The position numbers and the translations under genes were made by a program. A stretch of 64,000 bases of DNA from Iodidimonas sp. SYSU 1G8. GTDB lineage: Bacteria; Pseudomonadota; Alphaproteobacteria; SMXS01. The notes under the pieces are model-generated. The model saw nothing but the letters and a program-made list of their open reading frames with translations. It ran no database searches and was not told where the DNA came from. The stretch is taken from the NCBI RefSeq assembly GCF_039655775.1, contig NZ_JBBYXJ010000001.1, forward strand, positions 620,001 to 684,000, written 5' to 3'. This document shows positions 7,355 to 16,230 of the stretch, piece after piece. Positions within the stretch are counted from its first letter, which is position 1. Each line of letters opens with the position of its first letter.

Positions 7355-10300
7355 CAGAAAGCCCCAGAACATTTCGCCAGGTGACCGCCGCGCATGGCGG
7401 CGTGCTTCCCGTTCAGGACCTGCTCCACCTCTTCGCGCCCCTGATGCGGGCCGTCGTGATACTGCATGAAAACGGCCGGGTCGCGGCTCTCGCGCCGGAC
7501 GATATCGTCGAGCAAGCCGATGGATCGCTGGCGTTGGCGAAACCCGGCGGGCTGGAGCCACGGTTCAACGATGAGAAATTGCGCGATATCCAGCCCCATG
7601 CCGAGTCAGCCCTGAAAATAGTCGGCGAATATCGTGTCACCACGGGCGCCGGCAGGGGCAGCATGGTGGAAGACCTGGACGCTGAAATCAGCGGTGACGG
7701 GGCGGTGACGAAGCCGATCTATCTGCGCGCCTATGCCTGCTGGGAACAGCGCATCGGTCACCATGACGAACTCACGGATGTCTTCTGCCTGGGACTTTTG
7801 CTGGCCAGCCTCGCTTGCGGGCTCGACTTCGAGGACGAAGATGACGTCGCTCGGTTCTCCGCCAACCGGGGAAACCTTTTCGCGCTGAACAGATCACTTC
7901 ACCCCGTCGTCGCGTCGCTTGTCGTCGAGATGACCATGCTCAACCGGCACGAGCGCGCGAGCGACCTGATCAATCTGGCCCGCCGGCTCGAGGATTACCG
8001 GGATCAGCCCGTTGGTCTCGACGTGGACCGCGTGCTGTCCCAGGCCACTGGTGCGCGGGGACGCCGCGGCGCGGTGCTGGAGCATCTGCGGGACCGGCTG
8101 TTCGATCTGTCCCGGCGTAACAGGCTGATCCATTTCAGGCCGACCCAGGCCAGCGTGAACCTGACCGTCGCCAGCGTGCCCATCGTTCTGCGGCTCGAGT
8201 CCGTCAAGGCCGAGGAGCTCTGCACCTGGGAGAGCCGCTTCGCTTCGGATGTTCTTGGCGGCGGGCACGTGTCGCTGGGCAAATGGCTCCGGTTCGAGGA
8301 CCAGCCCTACCTGCCGTCCGCGTTCGACCGCATCCTGCAGGAGGCCCGCAGGGATCGCGCGGAGTATGGCTTCAGTCACCTTCGACTGGTCGTCGCCTTT
8401 CTCCGCTGGCACAATCTGAAGGAAGCGCCCGACGAGCGCATCGTATCGCCCCTGTTGTGGTTGCCCGTCGAGGTCACCAAGAAGAAGGGTGTCCGCGACC
8501 AATACATACTGCGCTGCGCCGAACCTGAGGCGGAGTTCAATCCCGCGCTTCGGCACCATCTTCGCCAGCTGTATGACATCGACCTGCCCGAGACGATCAA
8601 CCTCACCCAGGTCTCGCTCGCCGATATACATGCCGAACTGTCGGCTCAGATCCAGCGCAGCGAACCCGGCGTCAGGCTCAATCTGCAGACGAGGCCGGAA
8701 ATCCGTCTGATCCATGAAAAGGCGGTGCAGCGGTTGCGCCAGTTCCAGCGCCGGCGCGAAAACCGGGGGCGAGGTGAACCCGTCGCGCGCCCGGATTTCA
8801 GCTACGAGCAGGATGATTATCGGCCCCTTGGCCAAGCACTGTTCGAAAAATTCGTCCGTCCGAGCCCGTTGCCGCAAAGGATCGCGGTGGGCGCGGCACT
8901 GCCGCCGCGTGCGCAAAGGATGGCGGCCCAGGCAGGCGAGGCGGAGTCCAAGGCCTATGCGCTCGCGGGCGGCGAGGGCCACCGTTTTTCGTGGGAGATC
9001 GATCTCACGCAGGTCACGCTCGCGAACTTCAACTACAAGAAGATGTCGCTGGTCCGCGACTACACGCAGTTGATCGACGACCCAGCACCGCAACCTTCGT
9101 TTGACCGGATATTCTCGATCGAGCCGCGTGCCCTGGACAGGGAACTACCGCCAACGTTGCCCGCGGCCGAACAATGGAGCGTCGTGCCCTCCGACGCGAC
9201 ACAGGATGCCGCCGTCGCGCTCGCCCGCACCGGGCGCAGCTTCATCATCCAGGGGCCACCCGGCACGGGCAAATCCCAGACCATCACCAATCTGATCGCC
9301 GACTTCGCCGCCCGGGGCAAGCGGGTCCTGTTTGTGTGCGAAAAGCGCGCGGCCCTGGATGTCGTGTTCAACCGGTTGCGTCAGGCCGGTCTCGAGGGGC
9401 TAGCCTGCCTGATCCACGACTCCCAGGAAGACAAGAAAGGCTTCGTCCTCGATCTGAAGGATCGCTACGAGACCTGGGTGAAGGGAGACGATCAACTCGA
9501 CCATCATCAGGCGGTAAGGCAACGCACGCTCGAGGCGCTTGATCGCCATCTGGGGCGCATCGAGGAGGTCGAGCAAGCCATGCGGCACGTGCCGGAGGCG
9601 GCGGGCGCCAATCTCCGGACGCTCATACGGCGGCTGCTCGCGCTGCCTAGCCCCGAAGACGCGGGTCCGGCGATCCGCGAACGTCTGCCTTCGCTCGGCG
9701 AATGGGACCGTCATGGCGCGCTGATCGTGCGCGTGTATCGCTCCATGACCGAGTCCTTCGGGCTCGATAGCCTGGCGGCACACCCGGTTGCCCGCGTCTC
9801 CGCCGCCACCGTGGCGGGCGAACGGTGCTATGCCGAGGTCGAGCATTTCGTCGGCGAGGCCGAACGACTCCTCGACCTACTGGATGCCTGGTTCGAACAC
9901 GAAGGCGTACCGATGTCGCCGGCGCTAGGTCTCGATGATGCTCTCGAACTGACGCGAGGTGCGCGGGAGGCCGCCACGTTGAACCTGGCGGGCAATCTGG
10001 CGCTGCTAGAGGTGTCTTCTTCAGCGTCGGCCGAAATGGCTGCGCGACGATCCGACATACTCGCACGCGAGACGGCTCTGGCGGCCGCGGCGGAGGCTGC
10101 CCGTCACTGGCGCGATCCCTTGAGCGTTGACGATACACGCCGTGCGCTGGAGCAGGCGCGCGATCAGGAACCCTCGTTCTTCAAATTTCTCAGCGGTTCC
10201 TGGCGTAAGCTCAAACGCACCGTCACCCAGCGCTATGATTTTTCGGCGCATGCCGTGGCACCGAGCATAACCGATGCGCTGGCACGCCTCGCGGACAAGC

Positions 10301-12774
10301 AGTCCGCCGATACCGAGCTGCGCCAGGCCGGCGCGGCGCTCGACCAGCGTTTCGCCACGCCGGACGCCGCCGCGCTGTCGGCTTTGGCGCAGGCCTGGAG
10401 GGAACGGCCCCATCCTGTCGTCGGCCGGCTCATCGCGATGGCGAAGGCCAGCGGCGATCCGTCGGAGCTCATCACCGACACGGCAAAAGCCGCGCCGACA
10501 GTGGAGGCGCTGCACGATTTGTGCCTGCGTCACCTGGATGGAGCAGGGCATCTGTCCCTCGAAGATCTCGCCGAGCTCGTGCGCGACCTGCGCGAGGGGC
10601 TCGCCGATCTGCCCGACCTGCTTCCCCTGCTGCGCGCCATCGACGAGGCTGGACCACGGCTGTCGTTCGTCCTCCGGTCGCTCGCGCTCGCACCCGAGGC
10701 CATGGAGGCGCTGATCGTCGATGAAGCCATCGCCGCCATCCTCAGGGCCGAACCGGCCCTGCACCGCTTCGATACCGCCGAGCTTGCGTCCAGCGCACGG
10801 CGTGCGGCTCGCGCCAAGGAACTGCTCCACGACCAGAACGCCGCCGCGATCCGGGCGCTCTGCCAGCGGCAATTTCTCGAGCACGTCAAGCAGTCCGCCA
10901 TGTCGGTCACCCAGCTGGACGGGGCCGGCCGCCAGTTCAAGAAGCTCTACGCCACCGGCCGGCGCGAACTGGAACATGAGTTCGGTAAGACCATGCGCTT
11001 CCGCTCGATCCGCGATCTGGCGAGCAGCGAGACCGGCGCGGTCGTTATCGACCTGAAACCCATCTGGCTGATGAGTCCGCTTTCGGTATCCGATACGCTG
11101 CCGCTGGCCCCTGATCTGTTCGATGTCGTGGTGTTCGACGAGGCAAGCCAGATCCCGATGGAAGAAGCCGTTCCCGCCCTCTGCCGCGCGCCGCAGGTAA
11201 TCGTCGTCGGCGACGAGATGCAGCTGCCGCCCACCAGCTTCTTTGCCTCGGCGCGTGACGAGGATGAGATGCAGGTCACGGCGGAGGAAGAGGGCGAGGC
11301 CGTCACCATCGTGCTGGACGCGGAAAGCCTGTTGAACCAGGCAGCGCGCAATCTTCCCGCGACATTGCTGGCCTGGCACTATCGCAGCCGCTCGGAAGCG
11401 CTGATCAGCTTCTCCAACGCGGCGTTCTATGACGGCAGGCTGGTCACTGTTCCCGATCGGAATTTCGGAAGCAGCAACGCCGACTCCCGCCCCATCCGGT
11501 CGGACGATGTCGAGATGGCTGCGGGCGCGGCGAGCCGGGTGCTGGACAGGGCCATCAGCTTCCACACCGTTGCGGATGGAGTCTATGACAAGCGCGCCAA
11601 TCCGCCCGAAGCACGGACTATCGCCCATATGGTGCGCGACCTGCTGGCCCGCGAGAACGACCTGAGCATCGGGATAGTCGCATTCTCCGAGGCGCAGCAG
11701 AGCGAAATCGAAGCCGCGCTTGAGTCTCTGGGCGAGCATGACAGCGCGTTCGCGGCCAGGCTCGAGCGGGAATATGTTCGGGAAGAAGACGGTCAGTTCA
11801 ACGGACTGTTCGTGAAAAATCTGGAGAACGTCCAGGGTGACGAACGGGACATCATTCTCCTCAGCATCTGCTACGCCCCAGGCGCGGATGGCCGCATGCC
11901 GATGAATTTCGGCCCCATCAATCAACGGGGCGGTGAAAAACGCCTCAACGTGATTTTCAGTCGGGCCCGTCGCCACATGGCGGTGATCTCGACCATCCGC
12001 GCCGAGGCCATCACCAATACGCACAATGACGGTGCGCGCGCCCTTCGGACATTCCTTGCATTCGCCGAGGCCCAGGATCGAGGCGACCTGACGCATGGCC
12101 AGGCGATTCTGGCGACCTTGAACCCGGATGCCGAGCGAGTCTTCGCCCGCGGCGCGCCCGCCGACGCGTTGCGCGCCGCGATCGCGGAGGCATTACGTCA
12201 GCGCGGGCATGAGGTTCGCGCCGATGTCGGGAGCGCCACGTTCCGCTGTGACCTCGCCGTCGTGGATCCGGACGGGACATCCTATCGTCTCGCGATCCTG
12301 CTCGATAATTTGACCGTGGGCGATACCTATGAGCGCTTCGTGTTCCAGCCCACATTGCTACGCCGCTTCGGCTGGCGGGTGATCGATATTCCCTCGTCGA
12401 GCTGGCTGCGTGATCCCGAAGCCGTCATCGACCAGATCGAACGTGCCCTTGAGCAGGTCGAGGACACGGACGACGATCCGTTCGATCTGTCGATCCCGTT
12501 ACCCGCGATGGCGCCATCGGCTCCAAGCACCAAGGCGTCCGCCACGCTTCCGACAGAGACGCAGGACTTCACCGAACTGCGTCTTCAGCAGGGACGGTCG
12601 GACAAGTTCTGGAAAGTGGCCGTTAACGGCCCGGAGATGACCGTGATGTACGGCCGAACGGGAACCAAAGGCACGACCCTGGTCAAGGTCTTCGACAGCG
12701 CCGAACGCGCCGAGCGTGAAGCCCGGAAGCTGATGCTGGAAAAAACGCGCAAGGGCTACGAGCAGACAGGCTGA
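7351..12774 (+). CDS. Pseudokinase-DUF4011-SF1 helicase-REase-like-WGR protein
   Basis: Giant 1807-aa protein. Order seen: residues about 15-225 resemble a protein-kinase C-lobe (LHENGRV near 35, TDVFCLGLLLASLACG at 142-157) but lack the HRD and DFG aspartates, so a pseudokinase. DUF4011 starts near 243 (RDRLFDLSRRNRLIHF). The SF1 helicase has Walker A GPPGTGKS (635-642), a long insert, Walker B DEAS (1263-1266), GDEMQLPPTS (1287 on), WHYRS (1342-1346), QGDERD (1495 on) and LNVIFSRAR (1532-1540). Residues 1590-1700 match the MTES_1575 restriction-endonuclease-like fold (CDLAVVDP, then AILLD where related proteins usually have a Glu, then GWRVIDIPSSSWL). The last 70 residues are WGR-like, with YGRTGT in place of WGR, ending KGYEQTG. 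DUF4011 helicases occur in known anti-phage systems (Hhe; Mokosh has a kinase-helicase fusion). Translationally coupled to the M48 gene. The 7351 ATG is fixed by the ATGA overlap. Confidence 0.9.
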   Translation: MTESPRTFRQVTAAHGGVLPVQDLLHLFAPLMRAVVILHENGRVAALAPDDIVEQADGSLALAKPGGLEPRFNDEKLRDIQPHAESALKIVGEYRVTTGAGRGSMVEDLDAEISGDGAVTKPIYLRAYACWEQRIGHHDELTDVFCLGLLLASLACGLDFEDEDDVARFSANRGNLFALNRSLHPVVASLVVEMTMLNRHERASDLINLARRLEDYRDQPVGLDVDRVLSQATGARGRRGAVLEHLRDRLFDLSRRNRLIHFRPTQASVNLTVASVPIVLRLESVKAEELCTWESRFASDVLGGGHVSLGKWLRFEDQPYLPSAFDRILQEARRDRAEYGFSHLRLVVAFLRWHNLKEAPDERIVSPLLWLPVEVTKKKGVRDQYILRCAEPEAEFNPALRHHLRQLYDIDLPETINLTQVSLADIHAELSAQIQRSEPGVRLNLQTRPEIRLIHEKAVQRLRQFQRRRENRGRGEPVARPDFSYEQDDYRPLGQALFEKFVRPSPLPQRIAVGAALPPRAQRMAAQAGEAESKAYALAGGEGHRFSWEIDLTQVTLANFNYKKMSLVRDYTQLIDDPAPQPSFDRIFSIEPRALDRELPPTLPAAEQWSVVPSDATQDAAVALARTGRSFIIQGPPGTGKSQTITNLIADFAARGKRVLFVCEKRAALDVVFNRLRQAGLEGLACLIHDSQEDKKGFVLDLKDRYETWVKGDDQLDHHQAVRQRTLEALDRHLGRIEEVEQAMRHVPEAAGANLRTLIRRLLALPSPEDAGPAIRERLPSLGEWDRHGALIVRVYRSMTESFGLDSLAAHPVARVSAATVAGERCYAEVEHFVGEAERLLDLLDAWFEHEGVPMSPALGLDDALELTRGAREAATLNLAGNLALLEVSSSASAEMAARRSDILARETALAAAAEAARHWRDPLSVDDTRRALEQARDQEPSFFKFLSGSWRKLKRTVTQRYDFSAHAVAPSITDALARLADKQSADTELRQAGAALDQRFATPDAAALSALAQAWRERPHPVVGRLIAMAKASGDPSELITDTAKAAPTVEALHDLCLRHLDGAGHLSLEDLAELVRDLREGLADLPDLLPLLRAIDEAGPRLSFVLRSLALAPEAMEALIVDEAIAAILRAEPALHRFDTAELASSARRAARAKELLHDQNAAAIRALCQRQFLEHVKQSAMSVTQLDGAGRQFKKLYATGRRELEHEFGKTMRFRSIRDLASSETGAVVIDLKPIWLMSPLSVSDTLPLAPDLFDVVVFDEASQIPMEEAVPALCRAPQVIVVGDEMQLPPTSFFASARDEDEMQVTAEEEGEAVTIVLDAESLLNQAARNLPATLLAWHYRSRSEALISFSNAAFYDGRLVTVPDRNFGSSNADSRPIRSDDVEMAAGAASRVLDRAISFHTVADGVYDKRANPPEARTIAHMVRDLLARENDLSIGIVAFSEAQQSEIEAALESLGEHDSAFAARLEREYVREEDGQFNGLFVKNLENVQGDERDIILLSICYAPGADGRMPMNFGPINQRGGEKRLNVIFSRARRHMAVISTIRAEAITNTHNDGARALRTFLAFAEAQDRGDLTHGQAILATLNPDAERVFARGAPADALRAAIAEALRQRGHEVRADVGSATFRCDLAVVDPDGTSYRLAILLDNLTVGDTYERFVFQPTLLRRFGWRVIDIPSSSWLRDPEAVIDQIERALEQVEDTDDDPFDLSIPLPAMAPSAPSTKASATLPTETQDFTELRLQQGRSDKFWKVAVNGPEMTVMYGRTGTKGTTLVKVFDSAERAEREARKLMLEKTRKGYEQTG

Positions 12775-12780
12775 CGCCGC

Positions 12781-13146
12781 TCAGCCGCTGACCGGCGTTT
12801 GCTGATGAAAGGCCAGTTTCCAGTCCTCGCCGCGCCTGACATAGACGCTCGTGGCGAGCACGACGGTGCTCGCCGTCTCGTTCTTACGGCGGGCAGCGGC
12901 CTTGTAGGTCAACAACGCCGCGTTCTGGTCAAGCTGCAGGGTCGTCGCATCTCGAATATCCGCTTTGTCCCAAGCCCGATCACTGGCGAGAGCGTGTTCC
13001 AGGGCGTCGAGCGCCGCCGACCGGCCTATGGCGCCGGTTTCCGCGAAGACGAACATGGCTTCCTCGATCACGGCCGTGCGATAGGCATCGGGATCACTGC
13101 GCCAGAATGTACGTTCGATGGTCAGGAGCTGGTCGTGAAGGCTCAT
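12781..13146 (-). CDS. NTF2-like (DUF4440/SnoaL-type) protein
   Basis: Small 121-aa cone-fold protein. The N-terminal helix LLTIERTFWRSDPDAYRTAV, the VFAETGAIGRSAALDAL segment and the final strand EDWKLAFHQQTPV are typical of the DUF4440/SnoaL-like superfamily. Some members bind or isomerise small hydrophobic ligands, but no active site is evident. The start ATG overlaps the YceI stop as ATGA, so it is the second gene of that operon. Its 3' end is 6 nt from the end of the convergent helicase gene. Confidence 0.75.
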   Translation of the reverse strand: MSLHDQLLTIERTFWRSDPDAYRTAVIEEAMFVFAETGAIGRSAALDALEHALASDRAWDKADIRDATTLQLDQNAALLTYKAAARRKNETASTVVLATSVYVRRGEDWKLAFHQQTPVSG

Positions 13147-13820
13147 TTCGCCCCTCCCGATGCTCCGGCGAGCGGCGGGCCGGTGAATTCGGCTTCGATG
13201 ACGACCTTCACCTGGTCGCTTACACCCATGGTCGTTCCCGGCGCCGGCACGCCATAGGCGATCCCGAAATCGGAGCGGTTGAAGCTGCCCGTCGCCGAGA
13301 AGCCAATCCGGGCATTGGGGTCCATCTCATGGCCGGCGTAACCCCCATTGAAGGTCGCTTCAAGGGTGACGGGCCTGGTCACGCCGTGCAGGGTAAAGTC
13401 CCCGGTGATGCGCGCCGTTTGCTCACCCGTCGGCTCGACCTTGGTAGACTTGAAGGTGATCGTCGGATATTTGGCCGTATCCAGCCATTCCGGCCCTTTG
13501 AGCGTCTCGGTAAAGCCGGGCGGCGGAGACGGAAGTTCGAGAGAGTTCGGATCGATGGTGGCTTCGACGGAGGCCGCGCTCACATCCGCCGGATCGAACC
13601 GCAGCTTGGCGTCGAACTCTGCAAAACGCGCCGTGTACCAGGAAAACCCCAGATGATTGACGCTGAACGTCAGGCTGGCATGAGCCTTGTCCAGCGTATA
13701 GGCGCCGCCGGGAACAGGCGCGGTGGACGCGGCCGTCCCATTATCCTGCGCCGCGGTCGCCAGAGCCGGGCTCCCTATCAACGCGACGGCCGCGCAGGCC
13801 GCGAAAAGCATTCTCTTCAT
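13143..13820 (-). CDS. YceI family periplasmic protein
   Basis: Lipocalin-like barrel protein that in this family binds isoprenoid or other lipophilic ligands in the periplasm. A signal peptide is visible (MKRMLFAACAAVALIGSPALATA), followed by the YceI pattern: YTLDKAHASLTFSVNHLGFSWYTARF, LRFDPADVSAASVEATID, and FTLHGVTRPVTLEATF before the final VKVVIEAEF strand. ATG at 13820 with GGGAG upstream; an extra TTG codon precedes it in frame. Length 225 aa is normal for exported YceI. It is followed by the NTF2-like gene with a 4-nt overlap. Confidence 0.92.
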   Translation of the reverse strand: MKRMLFAACAAVALIGSPALATAAQDNGTAASTAPVPGGAYTLDKAHASLTFSVNHLGFSWYTARFAEFDAKLRFDPADVSAASVEATIDPNSLELPSPPPGFTETLKGPEWLDTAKYPTITFKSTKVEPTGEQTARITGDFTLHGVTRPVTLEATFNGGYAGHEMDPNARIGFSATGSFNRSDFGIAYGVPAPGTTMGVSDQVKVVIEAEFTGPPLAGASGGAK

Positions 13821-13896
13821 CAAATTCTCCCTCGGATGGGTAAAAGCCGCAGATTGTAATTAGCGCGTGCCGATGGCTTCGCCAGTCGGGCGCCGA

Positions 13897-14466
13897 TCAC
13901 CGTTCCACGACCGCCTTGAGACCGGCAAGACCGCGCTCGAAGTCCTTGCCGACCATTTCGTCAATATCGAAGATCATGCCCATGAATTTGGCGAGCAGGG
14001 GCTGCGGACCGCGCATCGACCAGGTTACCCGCGTCTGGCCGCCGACGGACGTCAGGGCGAACTCGGCGACGTTGCTCGCCTCGAAAGGCGCGGTGAACCG
14101 GAGGTCGATGAGAATCCGGCGCGCCGGCACGCTTTCAATGATCTCCATCCGGCCAGCGCCGGCCTTTTCGCCCTCCCATTCGTAGACGGCGGCCACGCCC
14201 TGTGGCGCGCCGGTATAGGCGCGCGCCAGATCCGGATCGAGACCTTCGTAGGGCGACCACGTCCGCCACTGGCGGAAATCGTTGATGAGCGGGAAGATAC
14301 GTTCCGGCGCCGCGCTGATCGCGATGCTTCGTTCGAGCCTGAACGTGTCCGGCCGCGTCGCGGCCACCGCCAGCAACAGGCCAACGCCCAGAAGCATGAC
14401 GACAAGGCAGCCGAGCACGATGTTGCGCAGCCTGCGGGACGTCGATCGAGACACCTCGATGGTCAT
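13897..14466 (-). CDS. SRPBCC (START/polyketide cyclase) family membrane-anchored protein
   Basis: Protein of 189 aa with one N-terminal membrane helix (IVLGCLVVMLLGVGLLLAVA) and a Bet v1-like SRPBCC domain (about residues 40-185) recognisable by ERSIAISAAPERIFPLINDFRQWRTWSPYEGLDPDL and the C-terminal WSMRGPQPLLAKFMGMIFDIDEMVGKDFERGLAGLK helix in parts. Such domains bind hydrophobic ligands; the ligand is unknown. The ATG at 14466 has GGAGAGG 7-13 nt upstream; an in-frame ATG at 14496 is possible. It is divergent from panB. Confidence 0.82.
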   Translation of the reverse strand: MTIEVSRSTSRRLRNIVLGCLVVMLLGVGLLLAVAATRPDTFRLERSIAISAAPERIFPLINDFRQWRTWSPYEGLDPDLARAYTGAPQGVAAVYEWEGEKAGAGRMEIIESVPARRILIDLRFTAPFEASNVAEFALTSVGGQTRVTWSMRGPQPLLAKFMGMIFDIDEMVGKDFERGLAGLKAVVER

Positions 14467-14500
14467 CGGCCGCCTCTCCATTTGCGGAGCCGACATTAGG

Positions 14501-14512
14501 ATTGATATCAAT
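14501..14512. promoter_or_regulatory. AT-rich palindrome in the SRPBCC/panB divergent region
   Basis: ATTGATATCAAT is a perfect 12-bp palindrome within an AT-rich island (about 14494-14525) in an otherwise very GC-rich region between the divergent starts. It may be an operator or part of the SRPBCC promoter. It lacks the 4-nt spacer of an FNR/Dnr box. Confidence 0.3.
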
Positions 14513-14650
14513 CTATTAATCAAGACTGGCGGTTGGACGGGGATCGGCTTGAGTGCTATGAAGGCGCGCACACCCGAGCGGGTGCGCGGAACAGGTTCCT
14601 GAAAAGACGGCGACGCCCCGCGCGATCGCCGGAGCGAACGGGGAAAAGGC

Positions 14651-15466
14651 ATGTCCAAGTTCGAGAAGCAGCGAAACATCACGGTGCGCGACATCGCGGC
14701 GCGCAAAGGCAAGGAGCCGGTGGTCTGCCTGACGGCCTATACCGCCCTCGTCGCCCAGCTGCTCGACCCTTATGTGGATCTGCTGCTGGTCGGCGATTCC
14801 GTGGGCATGGTCATCCACGGGTTGCCCAACACGGTCGGCGTCACTATGGAGATGATGATCCTGCACGGACAGGCGGTGATGCGCGGTGCGCCGCGCGCCT
14901 GCATCGTCGTCGACATGCCGTTCGGCAGCTATGAAGCCTCGCCGGAAGTCGCCTTCACCAACGCGGCGCGCATCATGCGCGAGACCGGCTGCGCGGCGGT
15001 GAAGCTGGAAGGCGGACGCGTGATGGCGCCCACCATCGAATTCCTCGTCCAGCGCGGCATTCCGGTCGTTGCCCATGTCGGCCTGCAGCCGCAGAAGGTC
15101 AACATGCACGGCTACGCCGCCAAGGGCCGCCGCCGCTCTGAATGGGACGACGTCATCGACGACGCCAAGGCCGTCGCCGAAGCGGGCGCCTTCGCCACGG
15201 TGCTGGAAGCGGTCGCCGCCGAGCTGGGCGAGAAGGTCACCGCCGCCGTGCCGAACGTGGTGATCGGCATTGGCGCGTCCGCCGCCTGCGATGGCCAGAT
15301 CCTGGTGACCGAGGACATGATCGGCCTGTTCGCGACCACGCCGACCTTCGTCAAGCGCTACGCCGAATGGGGCGCGGCGATCGACGAGGCGGCCGCGCAT
15401 TATGCCGAGGAAGTAAAAGCGCGGCGCTTCCCGGCGCAAGAACATACATATTCCATGCGGGATTGA
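14651..15466 (+). CDS. panB: 3-methyl-2-oxobutanoate hydroxymethyltransferase
   Basis: First committed enzyme of pantothenate (and hence CoA) synthesis: transfers a hydroxymethyl group from 5,10-methylene-THF to alpha-ketoisovalerate to make ketopantoate. The protein is 271 aa, as expected, with the family's [14 protein letters not shown] Mg-binding region (Asp in VGDS), the DMPFGSYE segment, VKLEGG, and [11 protein letters not shown]. The ATG has a strong GGGGAAAAGG site upstream. It leads a run of plus-strand genes (TPR protein, bamB, der) seen together in many alphaproteobacteria, though panB itself is only loosely connected in function. Confidence 0.97.
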   Translation: MSKFEKQRNITVRDIAARKGKEPVVCLTAYTALVAQLLDPYVDLLLVGDSVGMVIHGLPNTVGVTMEMMILHGQAVMRGAPRACIVVDMPFGSYEASPEVAFTNAARIMRETGCAAVKLEGGRVMAPTIEFLVQRGIPVVAHVGLQPQKVNMHGYAAKGRRRSEWDDVIDDAKAVAEAGAFATVLEAVAAELGEKVTAAVPNVVIGIGASAACDGQILVTEDMIGLFATTPTFVKRYAEWGAAIDEAAAHYAEEVKARRFPAQEHTYSMRD

Positions 15467-15554
15467 TCCCGCGATGGGTTTGGACTGCCTGAGCGTTTGC
15501 GAACCAGGGGGACGCAAGCTAAGGTAGCCGCCCGTTCCCGAGTAGGAGGCCTGA

Positions 15555-16226
15555 GTGAGCGACATCTTCCGCGAAGTCGATGAAGAAGTCCGCCAAGAGC
15601 AGATCGTCACGTTCCTGAAGCGCTACGGCAAGTACGTGGCCGCGGTGATCCTGTTGGCCATCGTCATCGTTGTCGGATATCGCTACTGGGAAGACCGGCA
15701 GCGTCACGAGCACGCCGCCACGGGCGACGAGTTTGGCGCCGCGATGACCCTGGCGGCCGAAGGTAAGACCGCCGAGGCGCTGGCGGGTCTCAAGACGCTC
15801 GCCGCGGAGGCGCCCGATGACAGCTACGGTCTGCTGGCTCGTTTCCGCCAGGCCGAACTGGAGGTCGAGGCGGCCGATACCAAGGCCGCGCAGGCGACCT
15901 ATGACGCCATCGCGGCCGATACCGGCGTGGAAAAAGTCTATCGCGATCTGGCCGCCTATTATGGCGCGCTGCTGATGCTCGACGCGGGCGGCGGCGCTGA
16001 ACTGGACAAGCGGCTGGACGGGATGTCGGGCACCGACAATGTGTGGCGCCTTTCCGTAATGGAACTCAAGGGCCTGAACCAGTACAAGACGGGCCAGCGC
16101 GACGCCGCGGTCGCCACCTTCCGCGAACTGCTCGCGGCGGCGCCGGACGATGCCAGCTTCAAGGTCCGCGCCCAGCAGATGCTCGCCGTTCTCGGCGTTC
16201 CCCAAAGTGAATTCGCGACTAAGTAG
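15555..16226 (+). CDS. YfgM-like tetratricopeptide membrane protein
   Basis: Inner-membrane protein of 223 aa with a cytoplasmic N-terminus, one membrane helix (residues about 29-46, AAVILLAIVIVVGYRYW) and a periplasmic TPR-like domain. Homologous YfgM interacts with SecYEG and periplasmic chaperones, linking secretion to envelope folding; that role is inferred. The GTG start at 15555 is preceded by AGGAGG. The gene sits directly before bamB (4-nt gap), the arrangement found in E. coli yfgM-bamB-der. Confidence 0.88.
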   Translation: MSDIFREVDEEVRQEQIVTFLKRYGKYVAAVILLAIVIVVGYRYWEDRQRHEHAATGDEFGAAMTLAAEGKTAEALAGLKTLAAEAPDDSYGLLARFRQAELEVEAADTKAAQATYDAIAADTGVEKVYRDLAAYYGALLMLDAGGGAELDKRLDGMSGTDNVWRLSVMELKGLNQYKTGQRDAAVATFRELLAAAPDDASFKVRAQQMLAVLGVPQSEFATK

Positions 16227-16230
16227 AGTG

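Noticed and set aside
10021-12096. 691-codon minus-strand frame inside the helicase gene
   Set aside because: Opposite strand to a continuous domain-rich protein; no start signal or motif.
6004-13000. Peptidase-helicase operon as part of a mobile island
   Set aside because: No integrase, transposase, tRNA, att-like repeat or obvious drop in GC flanks it; transfer remains possible but is not supported by this window.
14494-14525. FNR/Dnr-type site before the SRPBCC gene or panB
   Set aside because: The palindrome TTGATATCAA lacks the 4-nt spacer of an FNR site (TTGAT-N4-ATCAA), so a generic palindrome is the most I can claim.
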